From Thermotogaceae bacterium (GTDB lineage: Bacteria; Thermotogota; Thermotogae; Thermotogales; Thermotogaceae): a stretch of 8,034 nt of DNA. Location: assembly GCA_021161105.1 (NCBI GenBank), contig JAGHBG010000110.1, positions 1 to 8,034 on the forward strand, read 5' to 3'. The position numbers and the translations under genes were made by a program. Shown here piece by piece: positions 1 to 6,546 of this stretch. The notes beneath the pieces were generated by a model that saw only the letters and a program-made list of their open reading frames with translations, had not been told where the DNA came from and made no database searches. How positions within the stretch are numbered: the stretch's first letter is position 1; the number at the start of each line of letters is the position of its first letter.

Positions 1-89
1 CCTTTACGCTTTTATATTCTCAATAATCCGGGAAATTGTGTTGTATTTTAAATTTACAGTATCAATAAAAACAATGTAATGCTAAGGGA
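1..89. other. AT-rich intergenic stretch downstream of ttuA
   Basis: No gene is visible in these 89 bases. There is no stable hairpin followed by a T run, so no intrinsic terminator could be placed after ttuA. On the minus strand TTGTTT (74-69) and TAAAAT (50-45), 18 nt apart, weakly resemble a promoter for a gene beyond the left edge. This is a low-grade match in AT-rich DNA. Confidence 0.25.
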
Positions 90-1028
90 TTATGTGTTTG
101 ATTTTTCTATTTGCTGTTTTTCAATCTTTGATTTTAGTTTTTCTCTAATCCTGCAGAAAGAGCAAACTTTAGCTGTTGTGGGATAACCGCAAACTTCGCA
201 GCTGTGAAGTTCAGGGGTGTTTTCTTCTATTTTAAATATCTTTTCCTTTTCTCTTAAATATCCTAAATAAAAGGAGAGTATAATGCCCTTTTGTTCATTT
301 TCGAGTTGATGGATGACATTTTTATATACTTTAGAGGTGGCACCTATAGAAAACGGGCAGGCTGTTGGCAAGAAGCCTATTCCGCGTTTTTCTGCATAAA
401 GTTTTATATGTTCTTCGTAATTTAGCACTAAAGGCTTTGCTTTTTTAACAAATTTCTCATGGGTTTTTTCGAGAACAGGGTAACTCCGTGTTATGTATCC
501 CGTATGCCAGTGAAGGATGTTCCCGAAAAGAACGGCGGCTTCATCATCCAGATTGTGGCCTGTTACAAGAGCATCATAGCCGTTCTCAACAGCTGCCTTG
601 TTCATAAGATATCTCTTTACTATGCCGCAGAATGAGCATGTTGGCCTTTTTAGTATTCTGGCTGCTTCAAAGGTAGAAAGGCCATATAAATACTTTGTTG
701 CATCTTCAATTACAAGAGGCCTTTCAAGTTCCTTCGCAAGCTTTTTAATTTTTTCATACGTATGGTTGACTTGATAATCATGACCAAGCTTTATAAAAAG
801 CCCATCAGCATTGTAACCAAGTTTAACCAGAATATACCATAAAGCCATGCTATCCTTTCCACCAGATACGGCGACAAGAATTTTATCCTTTCTTGAAAAC
901 ATCTTGAACTTCTTTATTGCTTTTTCTACTCTTTCTTCTATAAATTCAAAGAAATGCTCATCACATAACTTTAAGTTATATTCAACGAGCTTAATCGACG
1001 CAGGGCCGCCGCATTTTCTGCATTTCAG
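90..1028 (-). CDS. ttuA: TtuA-type tRNA-5-methyluridine(54) 2-sulfurtransferase, probable CTG start
   Basis: This cytoplasmic enzyme adenylates U/T54 of tRNA and replaces its 2-oxygen with sulfur, giving s2T54, which stabilises tRNA at high temperature. With the start at 1028 the protein has 312 residues, close to Thermus TtuA. Visible motifs: N-terminal zinc finger C3, C6, C22, H25; PP-loop SGGKDS at 55-60; Cys131, Cys134 (CSFC) and Cys224, matching the three [4Fe-4S] ligands of TtuA; C-terminal zinc finger Cys277, Cys280, Cys289, Cys292. The first in-frame ATG, at 902, would delete the N-terminal finger. Between 902 and the in-frame TAA at 1034-1032 there is no ATG, GTG or TTG. CTG at 1028-1026 has GGGGGG 7 nt upstream and is the best start. 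It is the last gene of the operon, 21 nt after the M50-like gene. A TtcA or TilS role is less likely, because both zinc fingers are present. Family call is strong; the CTG start is inferred. Confidence 0.88.
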   Translation of the reverse strand: MKCRKCGGPASIKLVEYNLKLCDEHFFEFIEERVEKAIKKFKMFSRKDKILVAVSGGKDSMALWYILVKLGYNADGLFIKLGHDYQVNHTYEKIKKLAKELERPLVIEDATKYLYGLSTFEAARILKRPTCSFCGIVKRYLMNKAAVENGYDALVTGHNLDDEAAVLFGNILHWHTGYITRSYPVLEKTHEKFVKKAKPLVLNYEEHIKLYAEKRGIGFLPTACPFSIGATSKVYKNVIHQLENEQKGIILSFYLGYLREKEKIFKIEENTPELHSCEVCGYPTTAKVCSFCRIREKLKSKIEKQQIEKSNT

Positions 1029-1033
1029 GATTT

Positions 1034-1042
1034 ATCCCCCCT
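1034..1042 (-). promoter_or_regulatory. Ribosome binding site deciding the ttuA start
   Basis: Read on the minus strand this is AGGGGGGAT, with its last G 7 nt before CTG at 1028-1026. That spacing is ideal for CTG and far too distant for the ATG at 902. A similar G run (GGGGGG, also 7 nt spacing) precedes the ATG of kbl. An out-of-frame ATG lies just after the CTG, but it does not read the conserved zinc-finger frame. Confidence 0.7.
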
Positions 1043-1049
1043 AATATTC

Positions 1050-1670
1050 TTATAGCCCTATTATTGTGTTGATAAGTATATCGAAAAATTTAACAAATGG
1101 ATTCATCATTATGGGAAGTATCCACAGGATTAAGATTCCTAACATAAACAGCGTACCATAAACCTGGTATTTTATGTACCATTCCATATATTCTTCTGGA
1201 AGCAATGCGCCAAGGATTTTGGAACCGTCAAGAGGTGGTATGGGAAAGAGAGAAAAGAAAGAATAAGTAAGGCTATATTTTGCGGATTTGTACATCACAT
1301 CGAAAGCAAACGAATTCAATTTTACGGATTTTGCAATCTCTGCGAATATCAGCGCTTCTACTAAATTAACAATGGGACCTGCTATAGATACTATAAGCAG
1401 GCCCCATCTTCTTGATTTCATTTTCCAGGGTCTTATAGGGATAGGTCTTGTCCATCCGAAATCAAAAAGAATAAAGGTTGCTGTACCAACAGGATCAAGA
1501 TGCACAAGCGGATTCCATGACATCCTTTTTGTTTGCCTGGGCGTGTCGTCTCCGAACAAACCTGCTATCCAGCCTTGAGTGTACCCTCTTGGCAAAGCCA
1601 GAAATGCTACAGCTAAGAATCCAGATATTAGTTCGATTGGATGCGTTATATGAGTAATAAAACTTCCCAT
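1050..1670 (-). CDS. M50B (site-2 protease-like) membrane protein without HExxH, probable pseudoprotease
   Basis: This 206-aa polytopic membrane protein has the layout of short YwhC-type site-2 proteases. Seen in order: a first hydrophobic segment (about 12-27); LFGDDT at 38-43; NPLVHLDP at 53-60; FGW at 71-73 with RPIPIRP at 75-81; AGP at 97-99 in a second hydrophobic segment; PIPPLDGSKIL at 143-153; and a C-terminal hydrophobic segment (about 170-189). Aligned on LFGDDT, the catalytic HExxH of the family falls on RGYTQ (28-32), so both histidines and the glutamate are lost. The Asn usually preceding L-x-P-I-P-P-L-D-G is Ser140. The frame is intact and codon use looks normal, so this is not a broken gene. 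Start: ATG at 1670 with GGAGGT 7 nt upstream, 18 nt after the kbl stop. From memory, M50 genes often sit near trpS, scpA and scpB in Firmicutes and relatives, so the family assignment fits the context. Its role is unknown; a substrate-binding or chaperone-like role is possible. Confidence 0.8.
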   Translation of the reverse strand: MGSFITHITHPIELISGFLAVAFLALPRGYTQGWIAGLFGDDTPRQTKRMSWNPLVHLDPVGTATFILFDFGWTRPIPIRPWKMKSRRWGLLIVSIAGPIVNLVEALIFAEIAKSVKLNSFAFDVMYKSAKYSLTYSFFSLFPIPPLDGSKILGALLPEEYMEWYIKYQVYGTLFMLGILILWILPIMMNPFVKFFDILINTIIGL

Positions 1671-1688
1671 TCAATATACCTCCGTTTT

Positions 1689-2873
1689 TTATTTAATTAC
1701 ATTAAGCTCCTTTCCTACCTTTGCAAATTTTTCTATAGCAAAATCAAGATCCTCTTTGGTGTGCACTGCACTTATCATTACTCTGATCCTTGCTTTTCCT
1801 TTCGGAACTGTAGGATATCCTATAGCCTGTGCAAATACTCCCTCTTCAAATAATTTTCTGCTGAATTCAGTTGCAAGTTTCGCATCGTAAAGCATAACAG
1901 GAGTTATTGGAGTTTGACTGTGACCAGTGTCAAATCCAAGTTCATTCATCTTTTCCTTGAAATATTTAGCATTATCCCATAATCTCTCCACTCTTTCGCC
2001 AGATTCCATCAGAATCTTTACAGCTTCAAGAGATGCAGCCGTATCTGCGGGAGAAAGAGGTGTGCTGAACAGGAATGGTCTTGATCTTTGTTTTAGGTAT
2101 TCTATAAGTTCCTTTCTTCCTGCAACATATCCTCCGACGACGCCGAAAGCTTTAGAAAGTGTTCCTATTTCTATATCAACTCTCCCGTGAAGTTTGAAGT
2201 GGTCAACTATGCCTCTTCCAGCTTCTCCAAGTACTCCTTCACCGTGGGCATCGTCAACCATAACCATTGCGTTATATTTCTCGGCAAGCTCTACTATCCC
2301 TGGAAGTGGTGCAAGATCACCGTCCATAGAAAAAACACCATCAGTTATTATTAACTTCCTTCTGAAGTTCTCTTTTGATGCTTCTTCAAGTTTTGCCTTA
2401 AGATCTTCAACATCGTTGTGTTTGTAAATAAACCTTTTTGCTTTGGTTAACCTTATCCCATCGATTATTGAAGCATGGTTGAGTTCATCAGAAAATATCG
2501 CATCTCTTTCACCAATAATAGTTGGAATGACTGCCTGATTTGAAATGAATCCTGTCTGGAAAAACAATGCGGCTTCAACTCTCTTAAACTCTGCAAGAGC
2601 GTTTTCCAGCTCTTCATGAATTTTCAAGGTTCCGGCTATTGTCCTGACAGCACCTGGCCCTACTCCCCATTTTTCTACAGCTTTTATAGCTGCTTCTTTT
2701 AATCTTGGCTCGTTGGCGAATCCAAGGTAATTGTTGGAGCATAGATTTAACACTCTTTTTCCTTCTATCTCAAGCCAGGCACCCTGAGAACCTTCCAGAG
2801 TTCTTATGTGGATATAAAGACCCTGTTCTTTTAGCTCTTGAAGTTCCCCTGTGAAAACACTATAATCAAACAT
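1689..2873 (-). CDS. kbl: Glycine C-acetyltransferase (2-amino-3-ketobutyrate CoA ligase) family, alpha-oxoamine synthase
   Basis: This is a PLP enzyme of fold type I, 394 aa, the usual length. Kbl joins glycine and acetyl-CoA reversibly to 2-amino-3-ketobutyrate, the second step of threonine breakdown. Visible features: SNNYLG at 46-51; LNHASIIDGIRL at 131-142, with His133 expected to stack on PLP; VDDAH at 206-210, including the Asp that contacts the pyridine nitrogen; and TLSKAFG at 238-244, with Lys241 as the Schiff-base lysine. Start: ATG at 2873, overlapping the scpB stop by 8 nt, with GGGGGG 7 nt upstream. No threonine dehydrogenase gene and no other biotin gene lies in the window. The sequence resembles the Thermus/Bacillus subgroup, where Kbl and BioF (8-amino-7-oxononanoate synthase) activities are hard to separate, so BioF is the main alternative. 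The family is near certain; the exact substrate is inferred. Confidence 0.88.
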   Translation of the reverse strand: MFDYSVFTGELQELKEQGLYIHIRTLEGSQGAWLEIEGKRVLNLCSNNYLGFANEPRLKEAAIKAVEKWGVGPGAVRTIAGTLKIHEELENALAEFKRVEAALFFQTGFISNQAVIPTIIGERDAIFSDELNHASIIDGIRLTKAKRFIYKHNDVEDLKAKLEEASKENFRRKLIITDGVFSMDGDLAPLPGIVELAEKYNAMVMVDDAHGEGVLGEAGRGIVDHFKLHGRVDIEIGTLSKAFGVVGGYVAGRKELIEYLKQRSRPFLFSTPLSPADTAASLEAVKILMESGERVERLWDNAKYFKEKMNELGFDTGHSQTPITPVMLYDAKLATEFSRKLFEEGVFAQAIGYPTVPKGKARIRVMISAVHTKEDLDFAIEKFAKVGKELNVIK

Positions 2874-3414
2874 CTTCTTTCCCCCCTTTTAGTTTTTTCT
2901 CGCAGGCTCTCTCTTCCAATTTCATTTCTTCAATTTCATCATTTTTGACTTTCTCTATTATTTCTTCGTATGTTGCTGACTCCTTAAACAGCCTTGTAAA
3001 AGTATACAATATTTCTCGCCCTTTTCTTTTTTTTCTTATTACTCTCATGTCCTGGAGAGTTCTCAAGGTATAAGAGCTATCTTTTCCTCTTCTTTTCTCT
3101 ATTTCCTTTCTTGTGAGTGGGCCATAAAGAGCAAGTATAACCACTATCTCCAACTGTGATTCGGAAAGCTTTGAGAATTGCCTTTTCAAAGACTTTTCAA
3201 TATAATCTGCATAATCCTTTTTTGTGTAGAACCTGTATCTCCCTTCAACTTCTCTGAGCTCTATCCCGGAATCCGGTTGACAATATTTTTCTTCTATTTC
3301 ACCAAGCAATTTTACCACTTCATCGTAGCCTAACTTTGTAACCTTTTGGATTTTCTTCAATGTTATTCCTTTTGATGAGAATATTAAAGCTTCTATTAGA
3401 GCTTTCTTGTTCAG
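2866..3414 (-). CDS. scpB: Segregation and condensation protein B, probable CTG start
   Basis: ScpB is a dimeric winged-helix protein that, with ScpA, forms the kleisin part of the SMC-ScpAB condensin and acts in chromosome segregation. An obvious start, TTG at 3360, gives 164 aa beginning MKKIQK and cuts into the first helix. Reading upstream in frame adds 18 residues, LNKKALIEALIFSSKGIT, which match the conserved ScpB N-terminus (B. subtilis has a similar KAIVEALLY segment). There is no in-frame ATG, GTG or TTG between 3361 and the upstream stop. CTG at 3414-3412, overlapping the scpA TGA as CTGA, is therefore the likely start and gives 182 aa. GGAAGGGGTG lies 11 nt upstream. Next come the DSGIELREVEGRYRF segment and a second winged-helix region (SQLEIVVILALYGPLTRKEIE) typical of the family, then a charged tail. 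It overlaps kbl by 8 nt. Family call is strong; the start is inferred. Confidence 0.88.
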   Translation of the reverse strand: MNKKALIEALIFSSKGITLKKIQKVTKLGYDEVVKLLGEIEEKYCQPDSGIELREVEGRYRFYTKKDYADYIEKSLKRQFSKLSESQLEIVVILALYGPLTRKEIEKRRGKDSSYTLRTLQDMRVIRKKRKGREILYTFTRLFKESATYEEIIEKVKNDEIEEMKLEERACEKKLKGGKEDV

Positions 3415-4061
3415 TTGCGTATCAGCACCCCTTCCGAATAACTTATCTTTCCCATCCTTATGAGTTCTAAGATTGCAAGAAGAATTACGACCAGTTCATA
3501 CCTTGTTCTGGCCCCCTTTAAAAGCCTTTCTACCGTTGACGGGTAAGACTTGTTTAAAAGTTTTTCGATCATTTCTTCCACTGTGATTTCTTCTGTTTTT
3601 ATTCTGTAAACTTTCTCTTTTAATTTAAGATTGTTTATGATCCGTGGTAGAATTTTTGAGAGTTTTTTGTCAATTGTGCCAAAGCTCCTGTAAATCCTGA
3701 CCGGGAACCTTTCCTTTATATCCTTAAATGCTATCTCTCTTGCAATTTCTTTTATCTTGGCATAGCTTTCAATTGTCGAGTAAAAATTCTCCTTTTCCCT
3801 TTCGAATTTTTCTTTTTCTTCTGGCATTATCTTCGGGAGAAGGGCCTTCGATTTCAATTCCATGAGATATGAAGCTGTGGATATAAATTCAGCACTAAGC
3901 TGTATATTAAGCTCTTTCATTTCTTCCATATACTTCATAAAGTCATCAGCAAGTTCGGAAATTGAGATTTCTCTTATATCCATCTTTTTTTGCTTTACAA
4001 GATACACAAGGAGATCCAGAGGTCCTTCGAAATCTTTTATTTTGAATATCAATTCCTCCAA
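3411..4061 (-). CDS. scpA: Segregation and condensation protein A (kleisin)
   Basis: ScpA bridges the SMC heads and binds the ScpB dimer in the bacterial condensin complex. The 216-aa protein opens with the diagnostic FEGPLDLLVYLVKQKKMDI segment (residues 12-30), followed by ISELADDFMKYM and the AEFISTASYLMELKSKALLP helix of the N-terminal kleisin domain. A charged linker follows, then a C-terminal winged helix (about 170-214) containing RYELVVILLAILELIRMGKI. The likely start is TTG at 4061, overlapping the hutH stop by 13 nt. A second TTG at 4052 overlaps that stop as TTGA and would shorten the protein by 3 residues; its GGAGG is only 2 nt away, so I prefer the first, which has GGGGG 11 nt upstream. 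The gene is immediately followed by scpB, its functional partner. Identity is very secure; the start is uncertain by 3 codons. Confidence 0.93.
   Translation of the reverse strand: MEELIFKIKDFEGPLDLLVYLVKQKKMDIREISISELADDFMKYMEEMKELNIQLSAEFISTASYLMELKSKALLPKIMPEEKEKFEREKENFYSTIESYAKIKEIAREIAFKDIKERFPVRIYRSFGTIDKKLSKILPRIINNLKLKEKVYRIKTEEITVEEMIEKLLNKSYPSTVERLLKGARTRYELVVILLAILELIRMGKISYSEGVLIRN
3426..3435 (-). promoter_or_regulatory. Possible ribosome binding site for the scpB CTG start
   Basis: Read on the minus strand this is GGAAGGGGTG, inside the last codons of scpA, 11 nt before CTG at 3414-3412. The spacing is somewhat long. Because stop and start overlap as CTGA, termination-reinitiation by ribosomes finishing scpA may matter more than direct binding. 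Confidence 0.45.
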
Positions 4062-5545
4062 AACTTTTCTTTCCCCCTTATAAGGTTTATTATATAATTT
4101 CTAACCCTTTCCAGGTCTTCCCAGAAAAACCCATCTTCGTGTCTATTCTGAACGAAGGAGTATACTTTCTTTTGAAACTCTCCTAAAAGTCCATTAAGTT
4201 TTCTTTTTCTGTGTTCAATTGCTACAGATGCCAACATGGCTTCTATTGAGAGAATGTGTATAACATTTTCAAGGATTTTCTTTAACTTAAGAGCAGCTGT
4301 CATTCCCATGCTAACATGATCTTCCTGGTATGCTGATGTTGGTATCGTGTCGGCACTTGCCGGGTAGGACAAAACTTTGTTTTCGTTGCAAAGCGCTGCA
4401 GCTGTGTACTGAAAAATCATATAGCCAGAATTCAATCCCTCTTTTCCACTTGCAAGAAAGGGAGGCAAACCCTCGTTAACTTTGGGATTCAGAAGTCTGT
4501 CAATTCTTCTCTCTATCATATTTCCAAGATCTGCTAAGGCTATAGCAAGGAAATCTGCTATCAATGCTACAGGTTCTCCATGAAAGTTTCCTCCCGACAA
4601 TGCCCGACCATCGTCAAATATTAACGGATTATCTGTAACTGAATTCATCTCTGTTTCAAGAACACTTTGAGCATATTTTATTGTGTCTAAGACTGCTCCG
4701 TAAACTTGTGGGATAGTTCTTAAAGAATATGCATCTTGAACCTTTTCACCAGGTCTTCTTTTTTCTTCATCTTTTGTTAACTCTCTAAAAAGCTCTGCGA
4801 CCTTTTTTTGCCCTTTATGTGGACGGAGTTCATGGATTCCTTCTTCGAACGGATCGTAAATACCGTTTAATGCTTCAAAAGATATGGCTGCTACCATAGT
4901 TGCGAGATACAAAAGTCTTTCTGCATCCCTTGCAGAGAATGTGAGAATAGATGTCATCGCTTGCGTCCCATTTATAAGCGCCAGTCCTTCCTTTTCTCTA
5001 AGCTTTATAGGTTCTATCTCAAGTTCTTTTAAAACTTCCCTTGACTTTCTTTTTTCACCTTTGTATATCACGTATCCTTCACCTAAGAGAGGAAGCGTAA
5101 GATGTGCAAGAGGTGCGAGATCACCACTTGCACCAACAGATCCCTTTTCTGGAACATACGGGTATACACCTGTGTTAAGAAATTCTATTAACTTCTCCAC
5201 AACTAATGGTCTTACCCCGGAATAACCCTTTGATAGAGAAACTGCTCTAAGAAGCATCATTCCTCTTACTATTTCTTCCTCCAGTGGTTTTCCAAAACCT
5301 GCTGAATGAGATAAGATGATATTTCTTTGCAAATCAGATAGTTCTTCTTTAGATATTCTGACAGATGCCAGTGCACCAAAACCTGTATTAACACCATAAA
5401 CAGGATCACCAGATTTTAAAATCTTTTCTATAGTTTCTCTGGATTTTTCAAGTCTCTCACGAGCTTTTTTGGAGAGAGAAACTTTTTCTTTATATCTTGC
5501 AACATCCATGAATTTCTCGATGTTAAGATGGTCGCCAATTTCCAT
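4049..5545 (-). CDS. hutH: Histidine ammonia-lyase
   Basis: HutH deaminates L-histidine to urocanate and ammonia, the first step of histidine breakdown, using an MIO group formed from an internal Ala-Ser-Gly. The protein is 498 aa, a normal length. Seen: Tyr50 in YGVNTGFG; SH at 79-80 in LSHSAGFG, the His-type selectivity pair (tyrosine and phenylalanine lyases have HL or FL here); GSVGASGDLAPLAH at 136-148, with the MIO triad at 139-141; NGTQA at 192-196; QDAYSLR at 270-276; GGNFHGEP at 318-325; and QEDHVSMG at 407-414, whose Glu408 is typical of histidine lyases. The usual TSANQED reads TSAYQED, so Asn is replaced by Tyr406. Start: ATG at 5545 with AGGAGGG 6 nt upstream, 14 nt after trpS. 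No hutU, hutI or hutG is present, so the urocanate pathway is not encoded here. Position between trpS and scpA looks like an insertion into an older housekeeping cluster (inference). Confidence 0.93.
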   Translation of the reverse strand: MEIGDHLNIEKFMDVARYKEKVSLSKKARERLEKSRETIEKILKSGDPVYGVNTGFGALASVRISKEELSDLQRNIILSHSAGFGKPLEEEIVRGMMLLRAVSLSKGYSGVRPLVVEKLIEFLNTGVYPYVPEKGSVGASGDLAPLAHLTLPLLGEGYVIYKGEKRKSREVLKELEIEPIKLREKEGLALINGTQAMTSILTFSARDAERLLYLATMVAAISFEALNGIYDPFEEGIHELRPHKGQKKVAELFRELTKDEEKRRPGEKVQDAYSLRTIPQVYGAVLDTIKYAQSVLETEMNSVTDNPLIFDDGRALSGGNFHGEPVALIADFLAIALADLGNMIERRIDRLLNPKVNEGLPPFLASGKEGLNSGYMIFQYTAAALCNENKVLSYPASADTIPTSAYQEDHVSMGMTAALKLKKILENVIHILSIEAMLASVAIEHRKRKLNGLLGEFQKKVYSFVQNRHEDGFFWEDLERVRNYIINLIRGKEKFWRN

Positions 5546-5559
5546 CTCCGTCCCTCCTG

Positions 5560-6546
5560 TTAAAACATAAGATTCATCGCTTCTCTTACCTCTTGCATTG
5601 TTTTTTGTGCAACTTTCCTTGCCTTTTTATTGCCTTCGTGTATAATATCCTCGACATAATGAGGATCAGCATCTATTTCTTTTAACTTCTCCCAGATGGG
5701 TTCGAGTTTTTTCTTCATATTCCTTATAAGAAGTTTTTTACAGTCGACACAACCTATTCTTGCCTGCCTGCATCCTTCCCAGACCCATTTAGCTTCTTCT
5801 TTGCTTATTCCAAATGCTTTGTGGTATTGCCATACAGGACATCTTTCTGGATTTCCAGGATCACTTTTTCTTTTTCTTGCAGTGTCTGTCATCATCGGCA
5901 TTATCATCTTTTTTAAACCTTCTTCATCGTTTTCAAGGAGGATGACATTGCCATAACTTTTGCTCATTTTTCTTCCATCGGTTCCTGACAGTTTTGGCGT
6001 TTTAGAAAGTATAGGTTCTGGCTCAGGGAAAATTTCTTTGTAAAGTGAATTGAACCTTCTTGCTATCTCTCTTGTAAGCTCTATATGGTAAACCTGATCT
6101 TCACCAACGGGTACGCCCTCTGCTTTGTAAATCAAGATATCAGCTGATTGAAGAACAGGGTATATTAAAAATCCCGCACTGGAGAGATCTTTATAGTTGA
6201 GTTCCTTTTTGATTTCCTTGTAAGTGGGCACTCTTTCCAGCCTTGAAACTGATACGAGCATGGAAAAAAGAAGAGTAAGTTCTGCATGCTCTTTTATAGC
6301 TGACTGGACAAAAATGACAGACTTCTCAGGGTCTAAACCAACCGCAAGGAACATTCTAACAAGATCCCGTGTGTATTCCTTTAAATGTTCTGTTTCATCA
6401 TAATGAGTCGTTAGAGCATGCCAGTCAGCTACAAAGTAAAAGCATTCGTTACCTTCTTCCTGGAGTCTAACCCAGTTTTCCAGTGCTCCAACGAGATGAC
6501 CAATATGAAGTTTTCCGGTGGGTCTCATGCCACTCAAAATTCTCAT
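5560..6546 (-). CDS. trpS: Tryptophanyl-tRNA synthetase with a [4Fe-4S]-type cysteine motif
   Basis: This class I synthetase charges tRNA-Trp with tryptophan using ATP, in the cytoplasm. The protein is 328 aa, full length for a bacterial TrpRS. Seen: N-terminal SGMRPTGKLHIGHLVGAL with HIGH at 14-17; the Rossmann-fold segment FYFVADWHALTTHY at 36-49; tryptophan-pocket region around PVLQSADIL (130-138) and GEDQVYHIELTREIARRFN (148-166); and GRKMSKS at 191-197, the KMSKS loop. Cysteines 236, 259, 266 and 269 form C-x22-C-x6-C-x2-C, the motif reported to bind a [4Fe-4S] cluster in Thermotoga maritima TrpRS and thought to help anticodon recognition. Start: ATG at 6546, overlapping the stop of the preceding gene as ATGA, which suggests translational coupling. 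hutH follows after 14 nt. No T-box-like leader is visible upstream, since the gene is internal to the operon. Confidence 0.97.
   Translation of the reverse strand: MRILSGMRPTGKLHIGHLVGALENWVRLQEEGNECFYFVADWHALTTHYDETEHLKEYTRDLVRMFLAVGLDPEKSVIFVQSAIKEHAELTLLFSMLVSVSRLERVPTYKEIKKELNYKDLSSAGFLIYPVLQSADILIYKAEGVPVGEDQVYHIELTREIARRFNSLYKEIFPEPEPILSKTPKLSGTDGRKMSKSYGNVILLENDEEGLKKMIMPMMTDTARKRKSDPGNPERCPVWQYHKAFGISKEEAKWVWEGCRQARIGCVDCKKLLIRNMKKKLEPIWEKLKEIDADPHYVEDIIHEGNKKARKVAQKTMQEVREAMNLMF

Noticed and set aside
60..95. Intrinsic terminator after ttuA
   Set aside because: TTTTT occurs at 71-67 on the minus strand, but no GC-rich hairpin precedes it.
902..1049. Apparent 147-bp gap between the M50-like gene and an ATG-initiated ttuA
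   Set aside because: The stretch codes in frame for the N-terminal zinc finger of TtuA, so it is mostly gene, not regulatory DNA.
1288..1578. Plus-strand open frame of 96 codons
   Set aside because: It lies wholly inside the M50-like gene in antisense, has no ribosome binding site and its product resembles no family. The same applies to the other plus-strand frames at 847-1044, 1641-1853, 1927-2427, 3862-4083, 4884-5225, 5696-5956, 6418-6689, 6915-7527 and 7551-7742.
1554..1594. Frameshift or sequencing error destroying HExxH in the M50-like gene
   Set aside because: The frame is continuous, flanking residues align with the family on both sides, and three separate codons differ, so one indel or base error cannot explain it.
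3361..3414. Possible programmed frameshift joining scpA and scpB
   Set aside because: scpA ends normally after its winged helix with a TGA, and the scpB frame begins exactly there with its own N-terminus. There is no slippery sequence, and an overlap with coupled re-initiation is simpler.
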